64,000 nt of DNA from Schistocephalus solidus (lineage: Eukaryota > Platyhelminthes > Cestoda > Diphyllobothriidea > Diphyllobothriidae), in the NCBI GenBank assembly GCA_017591395.1, contig WEDG01005296.1, positions 16,529 through 80,528 of the forward strand, given 5' to 3'. The notes under the pieces were generated by a model. The model searched no databases. It was not told the DNA's origin and saw only the letters and a list, made by a program, of their open reading frames with translations. Positions 47,480-57,299 of the stretch are shown here, piece after piece. Each line of letters starts with the position of its first letter. Positions within the stretch are counted from its first letter, which is position 1. The position numbers and the translations under genes were made by a program.

Positions 47480-47667
47480 CTACTGCCTCTCCAGGTATTT
47501 GATACCACCCCCTTGCAGAAGTCTCATTCGGAGGTGGTAGAGTTCAGCAGAGATACGGGCCTCTTCAGAACACTTTGCGGCCACATCGGACTCCAGGGCT
47601 GAGACTGTCATGCGTATCTGCGCTATCTGCTTGTTCGCCTCCTCAACAGCCTTCAGCAAAGCCGTCA
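47480..47667 (-). CDS. Candidate terminal coding exon, coiled-coil protein
   Basis: On the minus strand, acceptor CTTTCTCGCTTCTAG precedes 47667 and the frame runs 61 residues to TAG at 47482-47480. It begins T-A-L-L-K-A-V-E-E-A-N-K-Q-I-A-Q-I-R and continues with V-S-A-L-E-S-D-V-A-A-K and A-E-L-Y-H-L-R-M-R-L-L-Q. The heptad spacing of hydrophobic residues suggests a coiled coil. I do not recognise the family. The exon needs a preceding exon ending one base into a codon; 57986-58069 on the minus strand satisfies this (G+TG = Val), so the two may belong to one gene. Inference only; transcript data would decide. Confidence 0.45.
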
Positions 47668-48289
47668 CTAGAAGCGAGAAAGCGGGATGAAGAAAAAGGT
47701 CACGTGACAGAGTCTGACAACCCCACAAGGAATCGCAAAATTGTGTAGTCAACACACGATGACAGTGACGAAAATGACATAGAGGTAGGTGAGTAGTCAC
47801 AATTTCCGATGACCCAAAGCTGTTGAACGGCCTCGAAAACTTTAGTGGATGTTTGTTTTTAGTGAAAATGTATCAGGGGATCAAATTCCAAAAAGGGAAT
47901 TTGTAAAGACGAAGGCAACTGCCAAATTATTTGGCAGCTCTTAGACGACGGAAAAATTCACGCCTCCACAAAATTTTCCAAGGCCGAGTTAGCTGACCTG
48001 CCCGTTAAGGTCTGTAATCCTAAAGTAGTTGCCGACGCGGCCATGCAACGCAACTCGAACCCACGCGCTTCGGGAGGCAAAAAATTTGAATTGAATTTCT
48101 AAAGTAGTCCTTCTGGAGGCAACAGTCACTGTAAGTGATTATCACCTCAACACTGAGGATACGCGTGTTCACTTGGAGAGCACAATATCGATGAATAGCC
48201 CAGTTGATAGCCGAATCACTACACAGGTCTCCGCGGTCAGCCAAAATTTCAAGAAGTCACAAGCTTCAACCTGAAGTAGCTGAGATAGC

Positions 48290-48870
48290 CGCCCAGCGTC
48301 TCTCAACCTCAGGCCAAAGAACTACAAAGCCGTCCTCTTGGTCACTCTTTCCTACAGTGTTGAAACCTGAACGCTACTCATGCTATGCAAAGAAGATCCG
48401 TCGTCGTCACCATTTATTGCTCCGAGAATCCAGAGGAAGAAGTTTTACCGAGGACAGATAAACTGGCATGTTTAACACCACTGAACAGTTGAAACAGCTT
48501 CGTCTTTGATGATGCTTCTATGTTGTGAGGAGCACCAATGAGAGTCTACTGTTCCAGGCTCCCACCGAAAAAGAAGGCGTTGACGAGGTTACAAGGACAT
48601 CTTTAAAACGTCAGTCGGATGTGGCGGAAAAATCCCGGTAGCTCATGTCTAGGATCGAATGGAATGAGGGTTAGTGGTGTGACGGCCTTTAAAGGCAATA
48701 AGCAGGGGAATCGGCAAAAAAATACAAGGTGGGACTATTAAGGGCAAAGGCCAAAGAGGCGCAGAACCCGTGTAATTTGCACCCCCTGCCCAAATGCATG
48801 CAGCTGCCTTGTGGGCCTCCTATGGGAGTGACTACAGCAACGAACCCCCCAAGACAGGCAAACGCATGCG
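48290..48870 (+). pseudogene. Decayed 3' part of a second LINE family
   Basis: Degenerate frames show K-N-Y-K-A-V-L-L-V-T-L-S-Y-S-V-E-T-W (about 48320), matching the conserved K-Y-K-A-V-V-L-T-T-L-L-Y-G-A-E-T-W block after the LINE RT domain. It continues with RLPPKKKALTRLQGHL across a frameshift (48560-48600) and AKAKEAQNPCNLHPLPKCM (48744-48800), near the usual C-terminal zinc-finger region of this family. Stops and frameshifts are frequent. This differs from the 44.1-46.2 kb LINE and belongs to the family seen at 59.6-60.1 kb. Confidence 0.6.
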
Positions 48871-48879
48871 CACCTTGGC

Positions 48880-51590
48880 GCCAATCGATCATTTGGTCTT
48901 CGTTGATTGGTCGCAACCGACTGCGGATCACACCTCGTGATGACTACAAGGACTGGCCATCGGCGTGACGGGGTCGTTGCTGACTTCTGAGCCGCTTGTA
49001 GGTCGCAGGTCAAAGTTAGCGGCTGCTGCATTAATTTTGTCTTTCCTTGACTCCTTGTTATCCTTTACACTTGGACACACCTTGGAAACGAACGCAACAA
49101 CAAATTGGACGCCACGCTGAACAAGATCGGTAACTGCCGAGTAGTTGAGGCAGTAGAGGTTAACGGGTCGGTGCGGGTTCAAACACAAGAGACCAGGGGC
49201 AAGGATCTAATATGTAGGTCCACTGAGAAAACAGAACACAGGGACTCCTGTAAAATGGAAAGGGAAATAATATTGGTTTTATCAGCAGAGCAGATGAGTG
49301 GGGCAATTAACGGAATCTGTGTAAGGCGTTGAGAATACTCGCTTTTATAGCATAAATTTGTTTTGTTACTACAATGAAGTGACGCGTAATACGAAATAGG
49401 CAAATCAGGTGCACGCAAATTGATATTTATTGGTCAAAGAAGGTTGTAATAGATAACATGGTTTACGGCAGAGAAACTTAATCCTACCACTAACCTTAAC
49501 TCGAACCCCGACCCTACTCTTTACCTAACCGGATTCTTTAACCTTCCTTAAGCACACTTAAAAATGTAACCGAAAAATAACATACCTATCTAAAGCCAAT
49601 AAGTAGGCATATTATGGTAATCTAAAACTAAGGGCCTACAAATTATGTTGTCGCCCGTATAGGAATATGACACCGATATAGCCAGAAAATAAGGCTCGGA
49701 GACTTTTCAAAACGAATATTTATTTTGTAAACCATGGATTGTTGTTTTCGACGCGATAGCAAGTAGACTAAGCGAGGAGAATGGTGATCAGAGTGGATTT
49801 TGTAGTCTAGAACCGTAGCAACATGTTTGACAGCATTTTGAAGACAACACACCGATTTGAGAACCCCTACCAGGCCAAGACAGGTGTCGAGAGAAAAATT
49901 ATTGTTAACGCTATGCAAATGGCTGTGTCGTGATTTCACCTGAGCTGATGGCACCAACTTTCCTCTGCCTGTGCGCTTGAACTATCGCGGACTCTCTGAT
50001 GAGAAAATGGCAAACACTCAAGTGAAAAAGTTTTGAAGTATGCTTTCATATACGAAGAAGGAGGAAAGAATACAATTGGAAAGCCGGAAGAGTTCCCAGT
50101 ACTGGGAACGCGCAGTGCCGGACAACTGATATGCCCAGCAGGCAATTGAATGGGTGAAGAAGGAATCTGTGGGACAGCATGATGCAATAGTCACTTTCAG
50201 GCAAATGCACCGATTTTTTTAGTGGTGTGAGTTGACCAGCCATGCTCATACAAAGTCAAACTAGCGTGCTTTTAGATTGGAAGTTTTAGATGAGACTAGC
50301 AGCGTTGGGCCTGTGGCAAGCGATGTAAGGACTCCTATAAGGATGATAACATTCCTTGAATGTAACTGACTTTGCAGGTTCCGATAAAGGTTTTTGGAAG
50401 ATTCAGATTGCAATGGTACTAGTTGCTGTTGCTACTGCTATAACATCACTGGTGGAAGCAACGCAAGGCCACCGTTATGGAGTGTGCAGGTTTTGAACAT
50501 ACGCACACGGTTTCAAAAAATATGTTTTTGCCCTTCGGAGAGTACAGAATTTAGCATTAAAACAGACCGACATCTAGTACACTCAGAATAGTACCCAGCC
50601 TGGAGTTAAACACAAGGTCACACGTAGTACAGGGGGGAAGAGGGGGCTTAAACGCATGTCCAATCATAAGACGATTTAATCGTGTGCCCTTTTCGGCTAA
50701 ATGCCGTCGTGGCAATACATAAGATGAATCGACGGTAAATGTGTATACACTGGCATTTAGTCCGGTTTATTCTGGTTATTTTTCTGCCAACCTTTCGGGA
50801 TATTTTGTGATTATATTATAGCTCAGTTGTGCTTCATGTTATGAACAGGGCAGTGCTAGCTGTTTTCCTCTTTTTAAAAAAAATATTCTTCAGGGCAAAA
50901 TATCGGCACAGTGGGAGAAAATTTGTTTTGCTAAGACAAAACTCTGAGGCCTTAGCCAATCAAATTTTATTTACAAGTCAGCACGCATGTTTTTAAACTG
51001 TCATATGCTTTAGAGCACACAGGTGAACCCGAAAGAAAAGAAAAGCGCAGACCTCAGTTCATTGGGAGAGTCCCGTTGAATTGCCACGTCAGGATCTGGA
51101 ACGCAGACATTTTCTGCCAATGAGAACCTTAAACGTATCCCAACCATGAATGCTCTAGGTTGGGGTGGTCCCAGACAAGCAATGCAATAACACTGTCACA
51201 GCACAGGATTATCCACTCGGATCTCACAGGAAATTAAATTGAGATCGTCCCTGGCATGACTTGGCAACTAACCCCAACCCCCATGGGACCGAAAATTTTT
51301 CCTGCGTCCACATTTCATCGGCCATAAGGAAAGTTAACAAGAAAAAAGGGCACGAAATTCATCGCAAGGCTAGGGTGGTAAGGCGAACAGTAGAACCTAA
51401 TAGGGGATCACACCGAATGGACTGACGCAAAACTGGCCAATAGCTGCATCATCTCGGGATAGGGCTACCGATCAGTCGATCACCTACGTATAGTAAAGCA
51501 ACGAAGTGAACAATATCGAGGTCTGAAGTACAAATAAAAGGGAGGATTGATAGACTGCTATCCCTCTCCCTCTCTCTCTTTGTCCGAGAA
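48880..51590. other. Unassigned intergenic DNA
   Basis: A degenerate minus-strand telomere-like array lies at about 49480-49560. Minus-strand open frames at 48928-49188 and 49643-49957 have no recognisable motif. Otherwise I see nothing. Confidence 0.4.
49480..49570 (-). repeat. Short telomere-like array, minus orientation
   Basis: CCTACCACTAACCTTAACTCGAACCCCGACCC...TTTAACCTTCCTTAAGC: degenerate CCTAACC units, core of a MITE-like element without clear ends. Confidence 0.4.
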
Positions 51591-51604
51591 ACCTCAGCCT
51601 CTCC

Positions 51605-51955
51605 CTAAAGGGGACGTGAAAACAGGAACCGCTCGCAATACAGGCGTTTTTGTGCCAATCTCCGGAAAAAAATATGATTAACTATATGGCGATGGTTAGG
51701 GTCAAGGTAAGTTACGGTTAAGTTTAGGCGTAAGGTTAGGGTTAGCGTTAACTGTGGGTTCAAAAAATTTAGAGCAGTGTTAGGGCCAAGATTAGGGCTA
51801 CGGTTAAGGTTAACTTTAGGGCTAGTGTTAAAACTAGGACACAGGAATAGTGCACCTTTCTAGTGTTATGCACAGGCCCACCTCCGTAACTTACCTGGGA
51901 CACCCCCTAATTCTCGTGGCCTATTAAGAAGGCTATATGAGTAACCCTTAGCGAC
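51605..51955 (+). mobile_element. MITE-like element with TTAGGG-like core
   Basis: The left part GGGACGTGAAAACAGGAACCGCTCGCAATACAGGCG is followed by a core at 51685-51835 (GGTTAGGG, GGTTAAGG) and a right part ACTAGGACACAGGAATAGTGCACCTTTCTAG...GTGGCCTATTAAGAAGGCTATATGAGTAACCC. Same order as 3655-3955. Confidence 0.6.
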
Positions 51956-51994
51956 TTCTGGTGCAGTTTTCGGAATGGAGCGATTATTTGACCC

Positions 51995-52225
51995 TTGCAG
52001 AACATAGGAACAAGAACCAACTGTAATACAGGTAGCTTTACGCCGAATTCCCGGGAAATTAGAATTGGGGTTAAGGGTTAGGATTAAGTTTAAGGTTACG
52101 TTTAAGGTTTGCTTTAGGTTAAGTTCGAAGGTTAAGAGACGAAGATATTAACCCCTGTCGGTACTCAGAACAGGGCCACTCATAGCATGTTGCGGGGGCG
52201 GACATTCCTAGTCCCGTGTCCTGTC
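51995..52225 (+). mobile_element. MITE-like element, second adjacent copy
   Basis: GAACATAGGAACAAGAACCAACTGTAATACAGGTAGC...CCCGGGAAATTAG, core at 52065-52135, then GAAGATATTAACCCCTGTCGG and GCGGACATTCCTAGTCCCGTGTCCTG. It lies 40 bp after the previous copy in the same orientation. Confidence 0.55.
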
Positions 52226-52904
52226 AATTTCGGGGGGGGGGATTCCAACCCAGCTTTCCTGATGGTTTTGTGACGAGACAGACAGCCGTCTTTTCGTGAC
52301 CTGTGCCACCAGACGCCAACTCCCATGTCAATCCATGACCCATATATTCCGTGGCAGGCAGAATAGTGAGAAGGCGCCGATAAAACCTTACTTTTATAGT
52401 GCTTATAACCCTACGGTTTGATCTCACTCATCGGACCAAATCTGTTGTGTGCTTGCACCACCTTTTTTTGCCTGGTCTATAATGACTGTGGGGTAGGGCT
52501 GGCTGAGGTCGGCCTGCTTTAGCCTGAAGTTACCGCCTATACGCGCCGTTCCATCTTTCAGAACTCGGCGTTTTAGAAACAGAGCATAGAGTCACAGCAA
52601 CTAAGAAGACAATGATCTTCATTTGACAGTCATATAATGATGGGCCATTCGTCAAAGTGACGAACTTACTCCGAAAGCACGCGTTAACCGTAAGAATGGA
52701 CCGTTAAAACAGAGTCGGCAAATCGACCGTTGTTGTGCCAGGATAGTCTTCCTGCAAATGTATTTGAAACCTTACTAGAGACAATTACGCATGTAGAACG
52801 ACTAAAAAAGGGGAGCACTTTGGACAAAAATGGATAACAATTTCTGATAAAAGCTGGAATAATCCGTCCTTTCAAAAATAGGCTGTAAACCTGTCCCCAA
52901 GATA

Positions 52905-53620
52905 AGAGAGACTACAAAAATATGGCTAGATTGATGCAGTCTGTTTCGAGCTTATTCTGCCTTCATTCAGCCAATCATAACCCTGACTACCAGCGGGGAC
53001 TGAAAACACAAACATGCGTTCGAGTACGGCACAGACAGTTCACACACTGGGTCTAGCTTATGGGTCATAAGCACGTCATCGAAACGAAGTTCATCAGTGC
53101 CTCGCCACCTGTTATTCTCTGTCGCTACAGATGGGGTATTTATTCAAACAGGAATAGGCGCACGCCGATCTATTGGCTTCCCGAAACAAAGAAGCTCCGT
53201 ATGGGTGGCAAAGGTCACGAACAGGCGACCAATTACCAGGCCGAAGTCGGTCAAGTTATAATTGCAGAGAAGAGAGACAACAGAAAATATGGGTAGATTG
53301 ATACAGTCTGTTTCGGGTTTATCCTGCCTTCATTCAGCCAATCATAACCCTGACTACCAGCTGGGACTGGAAACACAAACATGCGCCCGAGTACGGCGCA
53401 GACAGTCCTATGGGTCATAAGTAATTAATCGAAACGAAGTTTATCAGTGCCTGGCCAACTGTCATTCTCTGTCGCTGCAGATCGGGTATTTATTCAAACA
53501 GGAACAGGCGTGCACCAATCTATTGGCTTTCCAAGGCAAACAAGCTCCGTATGGGTGGCAAAGGTCATGAACAGGCAATTAATTACCAGGCCAAAGTCAG
53601 CCAAGTTATAATTGCAGAGA

Positions 53621-53622
<2 letters not shown>
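52905..53622. repeat. Two tandem units of a ~366-bp repeat
   Basis: Unit 1 (52905-53270) and unit 2 (53271-53622) both start AGAGAGAC(T/A)ACA and carry TTGATRCAGTCTGTTTCG, CCTTCATTCAGCCAATCATAACCCTGACTACCAG, ATCGAAACGAAGTT, GTATTTATTCAAACAGGAA and GGTGGCAAAGGTCA, ending AAGTTATAATTGCAGAGA. Unit 2 ends in a long AT tract. Minus-strand GAATGAAGGCAG...CCCGAAACAG resembles 3' regions of Penelope-like elements, so these could be direct terminal repeats of such an element (inference). Confidence 0.75.

Positions 53623-53692
<70 letters not shown>
53623..53692. repeat. (AT)n microsatellite
   Basis: About 35 uninterrupted AT units between the tandem repeat and the left arm of the inverted repeat. 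Open frames of alternating Ile-Tyr over it are artefacts. Confidence 0.95.
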
Positions 53693-53697
<5 letters not shown>

Positions 53698-54168
53698 AGT
53701 GTGGGGCTCACCGATCTGCTTAAGGAACATGCATGTTCCGTTGTGCCCTGGAACTCAGACTAGAGCCCTCGCAGGCGGTCGCATAGCGACGTGTAGCATA
53801 TGATGGAATGGAACCGACAAAGACAAGGGAGACCGGAATGGCCATTTCTGGCTTATTAGCCGTCATCAGCCAGTCATTCCCAATCCCAAGTGTGGCACAC
53901 CTGGGATTCGAACCCGCAACCTTTGGTATTTGAGTCGAACGCTCTACCATCGAATCCCAGGTGTGCCACACTTGGGATTGGGAATGACTGGCTGATGACG
54001 GCTAATAAGCCAGAAATGGCCATTCCGGTCTCCCTTGTCTTTGTCGGTTCCATTCCATCATATGCTACACGTCGCTATGCGACCGCCTGCGAGGGCTCTA
54101 GTCTGAGTTCCAGGGCACAACGGAACATGCATGTTCCTTAAGCAGATCGGTGAGCCCCACACTATCAT
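53693..54168. repeat. 218-bp inverted repeat of head-to-head SINE copies
   Basis: Left arm 53693-53910 and right arm 53951-54168 are each 218 bp and, as far as I can check by eye, exact reverse complements; the 40-bp spacer is 53911-53950. Each arm holds SINE family-1 body and tail. Both contain the 16-bp self-complementary GGAACATGCATGTTCC. The spacer is the tRNA-like head of the left (minus) copy. Such a fold-back would form a long hairpin as RNA or single-stranded DNA. Confidence 0.8.
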
Positions 54169-54189
54169 CATATTCCCGATCACACCCGA

Positions 54190-54354
54190 CAAAACAACGA
54201 GCCCGTGGCTCCAATGGTGAAACGTTCGACTCAAATACCAAAGGTTGCGGGTTCGAATCCCAGGTGTGCCACACTTGGGATTGGGAATGACTGGCTGATG
54301 ACGGCTAATAAGCCAGAAATGGCCATTCCGGTCTCCCTTGTCTTTGTCGGTTCC
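54190..54354 (+). mobile_element. tRNA-derived SINE family-1 copy with intact A and B boxes
   Basis: Starts ACAACGAGCCCGTGGCTCC. An A-box-like GTGGCTCCAATGG lies at 54205-54217 and an exact B box GGTTCGAATCC at 54250-54260, the two internal RNA polymerase III promoter elements of tRNA-type genes. The body (GGGATTGGGAATGACTGGCTGATGACGGCTAATAAG... GTCTCCCTTGTCTTTGTCGGTTCC) ends directly in an (AT)n(GT)n tail at 54355-54447. Best-preserved head of the family in this window. Confidence 0.75.

Positions 54355-54447
<93 letters not shown>
54355..54447. repeat. (AT)n(GT)n compound microsatellite
   Basis: About 60 bp of AT then about 33 bp of GT, between the 3' end of the SINE copy (+) and the 3' end of the Penelope-like remnant (minus). 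Confidence 0.95.
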
Positions 54448-54449
<2 letters not shown>

Positions 54450-54450
<1 letters not shown>

Positions 54451-54965
54451 TTGAATACGTCCCATGGGAGAAGGAGCTTTATTGCGTAAAATTTCGACAC
54501 GGGTTCGCCAGTTCGTCGTCAGACGGAGATGGAAAGCAAGTGTGAAAAAAATATTTAACATCGTAACTTCACTGAAAAAATGGATAATGGCGTCACATTT
54601 CCGCCATTGATCAGCCACCGTGTTTATCAGCCTGTCCTGAGTGGCTCTCGTTTCTTCCACTTCTCCTTGTGGCTTCTGTATGCCGCATCCAACTCGATAT
54701 GCCTGTTGAGGCATGATTCCTCTGAGTGCATCGCCTCGAGGAACTCTCAACCTTGCTTGGGGGTACAGGCAGCGAGCATCTGAGTTTTGTTCCAAGCCAA
54801 GGTGTGCCCGGTATCTAAGGTTCAATTAGCTACTCGGGATGGGTGGTCGCGCCTATTTACTGCCAACTGATGTTCGTGGATGCGTGCAGAGGCAGATTTT
54901 CCTGTCTGAATTGCATGCTGCTTCACGGAATGAATAAGAGTAATTAAACAACCTCCGGTTTATTT
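54450..54965 (-). pseudogene. Penelope-like element remnant: GIY-YIG C-terminal region and 3' end
   Basis: Reading the minus strand from about 54897 gives Q-T-G-K-S-A-S-A-R-I-H-E-H-Q-L-A-V, then D-T-G-H-T-L-A-W-N-K-T-Q-M-L-A-A, E-F-L-E-A-M-H-S-E-E-S, and L-N-R-H-I-E-L-D-A-A-Y-R. This is the QTGK...R...EH..AV / GH...W / R/E-x-LEA / NRHI-x-L pattern that follows the GIY-YIG nuclease core of Penelope-like retroelements. Two in-frame stops show it is dead; the GIY-YIG core itself is absent. Downstream (minus) lies TCTGACGACGAACTGG...GTCGAAATTTTACGCAATAAAG and a CA-type tail, a plausible 3' end. Confidence 0.7.
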
Positions 54966-54999
54966 AATACTTTTCCCTAGTTTTGCCCATAGGTTTTCC

Positions 55000-55970
55000 T
55001 ATTTGTTGCCATTTTTCCTCACACATGGAACCCCCAATTATCACCATTCCCTTATTACAGGTAGCCTTGTGTGTTTGTTTGTCAAGTGGTTGCACGCATT
55101 AAATCAGTGTCCTCGAATTTTCCGACGAGACTTTGCTCTTCATACATAGGCCCAGGTATTGGAAACGTCAAAACAGTTTACACTACGGCCTCACGTGAAG
55201 TTCTAGTAGGTTACGGCTCTGCACGTTAGTTCAGTCTCAAGGCGAGCAATATGCTTAACATACTGGGCTCACGTAGGAGCACATCCGAACACACACGAAC
55301 TCAACTGGATTTACTCTCTACACACGAGCCATGCGTGTTAGCGTGCACAATGAGTAAGCGAGCACCATGCACTTGCAGGAACGCACTTCATCGATGAAAA
55401 TTACCAGTAGCCATAGGATTAGCATAACAAGCAGGCTAAAACAACCGCTAACTTCCCTCTACCTGTGGCAGTTAACCGCACGCAATCGTGAGTAGGCGTT
55501 GGAGATACAAAACTTATGCCCACGATTTATGGCTTGAAGCCTACATAAAAAGTGGAAGCCTAGAATGCGATCGCGCATTCCGCTTACCTTCTAATGGTAG
55601 GAGCAAGAATGCGTGTCTGTGCTAAATACTCTGGTGAGAATTAACAAGGTAAACCTGTCGGAGTAAGGATATCCAAGAGTCGGGCGTACAGCCAGTCGAA
55701 AAAATAAAGGCAGCATTGGGTCGTGTGGACTCATTTAGATGGGTTGCATGCTTCGGCTGTTTGAGGGGCACACACTTGTCCCACAGACCGTCTGCGTGAC
55801 ACATGAGCTCCGGTGTCGAGGGTAGCTGCGCATTGTGAATGAATGAAGGCCCACCAGTTGACAAGATGTAACAGTCTTCTGACTCACCCATAGCTCAATG
55901 AAATCACGATTAAAAAGGGCAACCGTTGTAACGGTCTAAAGACACCGTGGGGATTTCTAATATCAACCCC
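55000..55970. other. Unassigned intergenic DNA
   Basis: No gene or repeat family recognised; a minus-strand open frame at 55622-55891 has no motif. Confidence 0.4.
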
Positions 55971-55974
55971 CCCC

Positions 55975-56165
55975 CCTCCCGATAGGACGTTGGAACAGGA
56001 ACCACCCGCAATACGGGTGACTTTACACAAAATTCTCAGGCAGTTAGGGTCGGGGTTGGGGGTAATGCTAGGGTTATGGCTAAGGTTAGAACACCGAAAT
56101 AGCAATCCCCCTGGAATTGAGGACAATGTCACCTGTATTACCTAAGGGACGGGGGGTGGCGGTTC
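55975..56165 (+). mobile_element. MITE-like telomere-array element (short)
   Basis: GATAGGACGTTGGAACAGGAACCACCCGCAATACGGGTGAC...TTAGGGTCGGGG...CTAGGGTTATGGCTAAGG...ACACCGAAATAGCAATCCCCCTGGAATTGAGGAC. Core very short; a poly-G run follows at 56178-56193. Confidence 0.5.
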
Positions 56166-56169
56166 CGTC

Positions 56170-56840
56170 GGGGAAAGAAGGGGGGGGGGGGGAGCACATT
56201 GGCGATTCCGACCAAATGAGCAGAAAACAGTTTCATAGCAGGATCCTAGATAAAGGTCATTTGGGCAGGGGGGGATGGAAGGCGAAGTAGGCTGATGGGT
56301 TTTTCTCTAAATATAGCTACCGACCGTTTGAGTCTCAGAGAACTGTCATCTTAACTGGTTGAGTGCAACAGAGGCGACATTGTAAAACGCATACATATTT
56401 TTAGTGAGCAAAAGGATTTCCTGACTTGATTACACTTAGGGGCATACATCGCACACAATGGACCCTTTTGTGCTGCCACTGCAGCCGTACGGCCGTTTCA
56501 TCAAGTCGTGCCTACAGAACACTGAGTGAAGAAATTATCTGCTGACATGGGCACCGCAGGCGCGCTCTGCAGTTTCTACTCGTCCACCAAAAGGGCACAA
56601 GCATTTTGCTTTCACGTTTTGTTGCTGCCTATTACTATAACAACGTGGACAATAATGCTCGCAACCTAGGATACAAGTAGCCCTTCAGAAGGCGAAAACG
56701 TCTGTCAGGCAAAAAAACAACAGAGGCAGCTCACATAGCATCGTTAAAAATCGCAATGGTCGAAAGTCAAAATACGAGAAGTCGAAAGCAGTATGTTGAA
56801 TATGATGCAGTAGTTGCGCATCACGCATTTGCGCGCAAAT
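56170..56840. other. Unassigned intergenic DNA
   Basis: A G-rich run (56178-56193) and nothing else I can name. Confidence 0.4.
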
Positions 56841-56844
56841 CATA

Positions 56845-56990
56845 CAATTAGTAGATTATTTTGGCAAATTTGAATAATTCGTTTGACCCACTTGTGAAAA
56901 ACTCGACAGTCTCGGTGGGATTTGAAACAACGCCAACAAGGGGAAGGCTTTAGTACAGCCAACGCTCTAGCCAACTGAGCAAATTTGCCA
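56845..56990 (-). mobile_element. tRNA-derived SINE family-2 copy, reversed
   Basis: Reverse complement reads GCTCAGTTGGCTAGAGC (D arm / A box), GTTGGCTGTACTAAAGCC, TTGTTGGC, a worn B box (GTTTCAAATCCCACC) and GAGTTTTTCACAAGTGGGTCAAACGAAT. It pairs with the + copy at 57168-57290 as an inverted pair about 180 bp apart. Confidence 0.55.
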
Positions 56991-57167
56991 AAAATATCTA
57001 CTAATTAATTGTGACTAGTAGTCGTCTGGTAGATTCTGGATTGATGGCTTAAGAAATCCTGTCTGGGCAGTCAGCTTGCTGTTTCAGAATTGGTGGATTC
57101 CATACGTTGCAGTAGGCTGGGCGGGTAACTTAACCCAATTGTGATTAAAATCACGGCTCCTGGTGGG

Positions 57168-57290
57168 GGCCTCGTAGCTCAGTTGGTTAGAGCGTTGGCT
57201 GTACTAAAGTCTTCCCCTTGTTGGCGTGGGTTCAAATCCCACCGAGGCCGCCAAGTTTTTCACAAAGGGGGTCAAACGAATCATGCAATT
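57168..57290 (+). mobile_element. tRNA-like SINE family-2 head with encoded CCA
   Basis: 57168-57249 folds like a tRNA: acceptor GGCCTCG/CGAGGCC (7 of 7 pairs), D arm GCTC/GAGC, T arm GTGGG/CCCAC with loop TTCAAAT. The next bases are G then CCA. The anticodon/variable region (57194-57225, 32 nt) does not form a standard arm; the minus copy suggests GGCT/AGCC around GTACTAA. Three copies sharing the sequence beyond the CCA (AGTTTTTCACAA...GTCAAACGAAT) show it is a mobile tRNA-derived element, not a plain tRNA gene. Pol III A and B boxes look usable. Confidence 0.65.
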
Positions 57291-57299
57291 GCTAAAAAC

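Noticed and set aside
53494..53803. Ile-Tyr repeat proteins
   Set aside because: Produced by reading the AT microsatellite.
53720..54141. Matching open frames on both strands as a conserved protein
   Set aside because: The identical translations come from the inverted repeat of SINE sequence.
57168..57249. Functional tRNA gene
   Set aside because: The arms fold well, but the anticodon region is abnormal and copies that share flanking sequence occur at 56.9 and 21.3 kb, so it is called a SINE head.
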